Positions 62,280-64,000 of a stretch of 64,000 nt of DNA are shown here, piece by piece (within the stretch, counting starts at the first letter, position 1; every line of letters begins with the position of its first letter). A program made the position numbers and the translations under genes. The notes beneath the pieces were generated by a model that saw only the letters and a program-made list of their open reading frames with translations, did not search any database and was not told the origin of the DNA. Source of the stretch: Pseudomonas fluorescens HK44 (GTDB taxonomy: Bacteria > Pseudomonadota > Gammaproteobacteria > Pseudomonadales > Pseudomonadaceae); the NCBI RefSeq assembly GCF_000217955.3, contig NZ_AFOY02000015.1:1481744-1545743 (forward strand), read 5' to 3'.

Positions 62280-63509
62280 TTAGCGAAGCAACTCGGTATC
62301 CAGCACTTTCGACGGCTCCCCGATAATGCTCTGGGCCAACACCACAAACTCTTTGGTGCTGACCCGTCCGAGGTCCATGGCGCCGCGCAACATGTCGTCC
62401 AGTGAACGCTTGTTACGGGTTTTCAGGCGAATTTCGCGGTCCAGCTCCTGTAGCAGCAACACCGCTTTGGCGAGCTGCGCCGCGCTGAGCTGATCGCCAC
62501 GCAGAGTGCTGACGTGATGGCTGAGCTTGGCCATTTTGTCTTCCAGCGTCTGATAACGATCATCGCTCATGCCGCCGGCACGGCGCAGCAGTTCAATCGC
62601 GTAGTACTCGGCAAAGCCTTCGCTGATCCAGTCACTGCGATCACTGTCCTTGATTCGCCCCAATACCTGGGCCAACTCACGGATCAACGGGCTGCTGCCG
62701 CTTTCGCTGACCAACGGCAAATGACTGTGCAGATAAATCGATTCGTGCCCGGCCAGGCTGCCGCGCCACATCGGGTCGGCGGCCCCCACAATCAGCAGCT
62801 TGCCGGGATGACGCGGGTACAGCGCTTGCACTTGCGGCCAGACGAAGGTCAACAGCGTCAACACGTCCATCCGGTGCATGCCCTGCCCTTGCGGCGAGGC
62901 GACCGTGACTTCGGTTTCGCCCAGGCGTGTGCGACGACTGCCCAGGTTGCCGGCAAGCATCCAGCCCGTAGGCCGGTCGAGCCGCCGAGCAACGTTGTCG
63001 ATGCGAAAGCGGTTCTTGCCAACCCGCGGCCAGGAAGTCTCGACGCTTTTCCAGCCTTCCGGTAATTCGAACTCCAGCCGCGACACCAGCTCGACACCGT
63101 CCTGCTGATCCAGGCGCGCCGCCGGGACCAGGTCGTCGCCACGCAGCAACGCCCAATTGGGCGTCATGCGGGTATCGAAACTGGAATTCTTGAAGGTGTG
63201 ACTGATGCGTACCCGGTAGGTCAGGCTGGCCTTGTCAGCGGCCGGATGCCAGACGCCACGCGCCGCGTTGCCCGGCGTGAGTTGCCACTGACCATCGGCC
63301 TTGAAGTCGCTGTACTGGCTGCCATCGCCCAGATCAAAATCCAGGCTGCGCACCGCCGAGCCGTGTGCCAGGGTCAAGCGCACTTCGGCCTGATCGCTTT
63401 GCGGTAACAATCGTACGTGGTAATCCAGATCGACTTTTTTAGCCGCCCACACCGGTGAACTCAGCACCAGCAACGACAAAGCCAACGGCAGCTTCAACCC
63501 AACAGCCAT
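62280..63509 (-). CDS. Peptidase-like secreted protein lacking the HExxH zinc motif
   Basis: A 409-residue protein with a signal peptide (MAVGLKLPLALSLLVLSSPVWA). A beta-rich N-terminal domain resembles the M1/M61-type non-catalytic domain; the C-terminal part has the EGFAEYYAIEL region (the Glu third zinc ligand of gluzincins) but the position of HExxH reads RELAQ. Therefore probably a catalytically inactive relative. ATG at 63509 with GAAGGAG five bases upstream. Downstream gene on the minus strand: none in operon; the YcgN-like gene lies 39 bp upstream. Confidence 0.78.
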   Translation of the reverse strand: MAVGLKLPLALSLLVLSSPVWAAKKVDLDYHVRLLPQSDQAEVRLTLAHGSAVRSLDFDLGDGSQYSDFKADGQWQLTPGNAARGVWHPAADKASLTYRVRISHTFKNSSFDTRMTPNWALLRGDDLVPAARLDQQDGVELVSRLEFELPEGWKSVETSWPRVGKNRFRIDNVARRLDRPTGWMLAGNLGSRRTRLGETEVTVASPQGQGMHRMDVLTLLTFVWPQVQALYPRHPGKLLIVGAADPMWRGSLAGHESIYLHSHLPLVSESGSSPLIRELAQVLGRIKDSDRSDWISEGFAEYYAIELLRRAGGMSDDRYQTLEDKMAKLSHHVSTLRGDQLSAAQLAKAVLLLQELDREIRLKTRNKRSLDDMLRGAMDLGRVSTKEFVVLAQSIIGEPSKVLDTELLR

Positions 63510-63548
63510 ACACACTCCTTCGTGACTTGCCCGTACTACGACAGGTGC

Positions 63549-63998
63549 TTAACCCGCCCGAAAAATCAGATGATCTTCCCAGTCATCCTCAGCCACGCTG
63601 CCTTCGGCGAGCATGCGCCCGGACTGGGAAATGCGCTCGTGGTGCACGGCATCCCGATCACCGCAGACCAGGTGATGCCAAAGCGGCAAGTCCTTGCCCT
63701 CACTGACCAAACGGTAACCGCAGGTCGGCGGCAGCCACTTGAACTGGTCGGCCTTGCCCGGCGTGAGCTGGATGCAGTCCGGCACCGAGTCGCGACGGTT
63801 CACGTAGTCGGTGCACTGACAGGTTTTCAGGTCCAGCAGTTTGCAGGCGATGCGCGTGTAGTAGACGCTGTTGTCTTCTTCGTCCTCAAGCTTTTGCAGG
63901 CAGCACAGGCCACACCCATCGCACAACGACTCCCACTCCTCTTGATCGAGTTGTTCGAGGGTTTTGCGTATCCAGAAAGGTTCGACTTTGGCAGCCAT
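63549..63998 (-). CDS. YcgN family cysteine-cluster protein
   Basis: A 149-residue UPF0260/YcgN protein. The cysteine cluster CDGCGLCC near the N-terminus, ACKLLDLKTCQC and TCGYRLV form the expected zinc or iron-sulfur cluster ligands. Complete gene: its ATG at 63998 lies two bases from the right edge. It may be cotranscribed with the peptidase-like gene (39 bp gap). Unknown function. Confidence 0.92.
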   Translation of the reverse strand: MAAKVEPFWIRKTLEQLDQEEWESLCDGCGLCCLQKLEDEEDNSVYYTRIACKLLDLKTCQCTDYVNRRDSVPDCIQLTPGKADQFKWLPPTCGYRLVSEGKDLPLWHHLVCGDRDAVHHERISQSGRMLAEGSVAEDDWEDHLIFRAG

Positions 63999-64000
63999 GG

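Noticed and set aside
1..64000. CRISPR arrays, prophage or conjugative genes
   Set aside because: No regularly spaced direct repeats, integrase, capsid or transfer genes were seen; repeats present are REP-type, the MITE and the intron.

Overview
The window looks like a chromosomal segment of a fluorescens-group Pseudomonas. It is GC-rich and dotted with the REP pairs typical of that group (cores of the form GTGGCGAGGGAGCTTGCTCCC). Several gene neighbourhoods match Pseudomonas ones I know: the gbuR-gbuA block, azoR with a divergent LysR gene, the KAS III/ECF sigma pair near hrpA, and a small PA1414-like gene beside a LysR gene. No rRNA or tRNA gene, CRISPR array, prophage or plasmid function was found. 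All calls come from reading the sequence; no database search was run.

Layout. 1-7 kb: start of a FimV-like gene, a 268-bp MITE-like element, a MarR regulator, recQ, a YecA/YgfB protein, a DUF454 membrane protein and a LapD-type receptor with degenerate GGDEF and EAL domains. 7-12.5 kb: tapT-like DTW gene, gbuR, gbuA (4-guanidinobutyrase), a sodium:solute symporter, a metallo-hydrolase and a 42-residue PA1414-like protein. 12.7-31.6 kb: mostly housekeeping and accessory genes (LysR, MFS and EamA transporters, cvfB, DUF6279 lipoprotein, DUF899 protein, DEAD-box helicase, azoR, a hydrolase, ppiA, an ABC exporter, a FemAB-like acetyltransferase), ending in a zinc-finger/ECF sigma/KAS III group. 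31.8-44 kb: hrpA, aceK, an EamA transporter, an orphan fimbrial-like gene, lpxO, cysK and a MoxR ATPase/VWA pair.

44-52 kb holds two clear operons: pxpA-pxpB-pxpC (5-oxoproline cleavage, minus strand) and a three-gene iron operon on the plus strand (NIS siderophore synthetase, MFS exporter, TonB-dependent receptor) with a Fur-box-like site over its promoter. From 52 to 57 kb a minus-strand operon (DUF membrane protein, class II glutamine amidotransferase, DUF2937) is separated from the divergent oligopeptidase B gene by a group II intron. The exon-binding sequences of the intron match the exon next to its outer 5' end, but about 424 extra nucleotides, starting with the same GTGCGAC as the core, lie between that end and the core. 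59-64 kb: a cyclic-nucleotide-binding protein, small secreted and membrane proteins, a spermidine synthase-like methyltransferase, yajD, a TrmH-family methyltransferase, a peptidase-like protein lacking its zinc motif, and a YcgN-family protein.

Most notable: the group II intron with its duplicated 5' end, the stand-alone NIS siderophore operon, the PA1414-like mini-gene, and a LapD homologue that keeps the LapG-binding tryptophan but has no lapG beside it.
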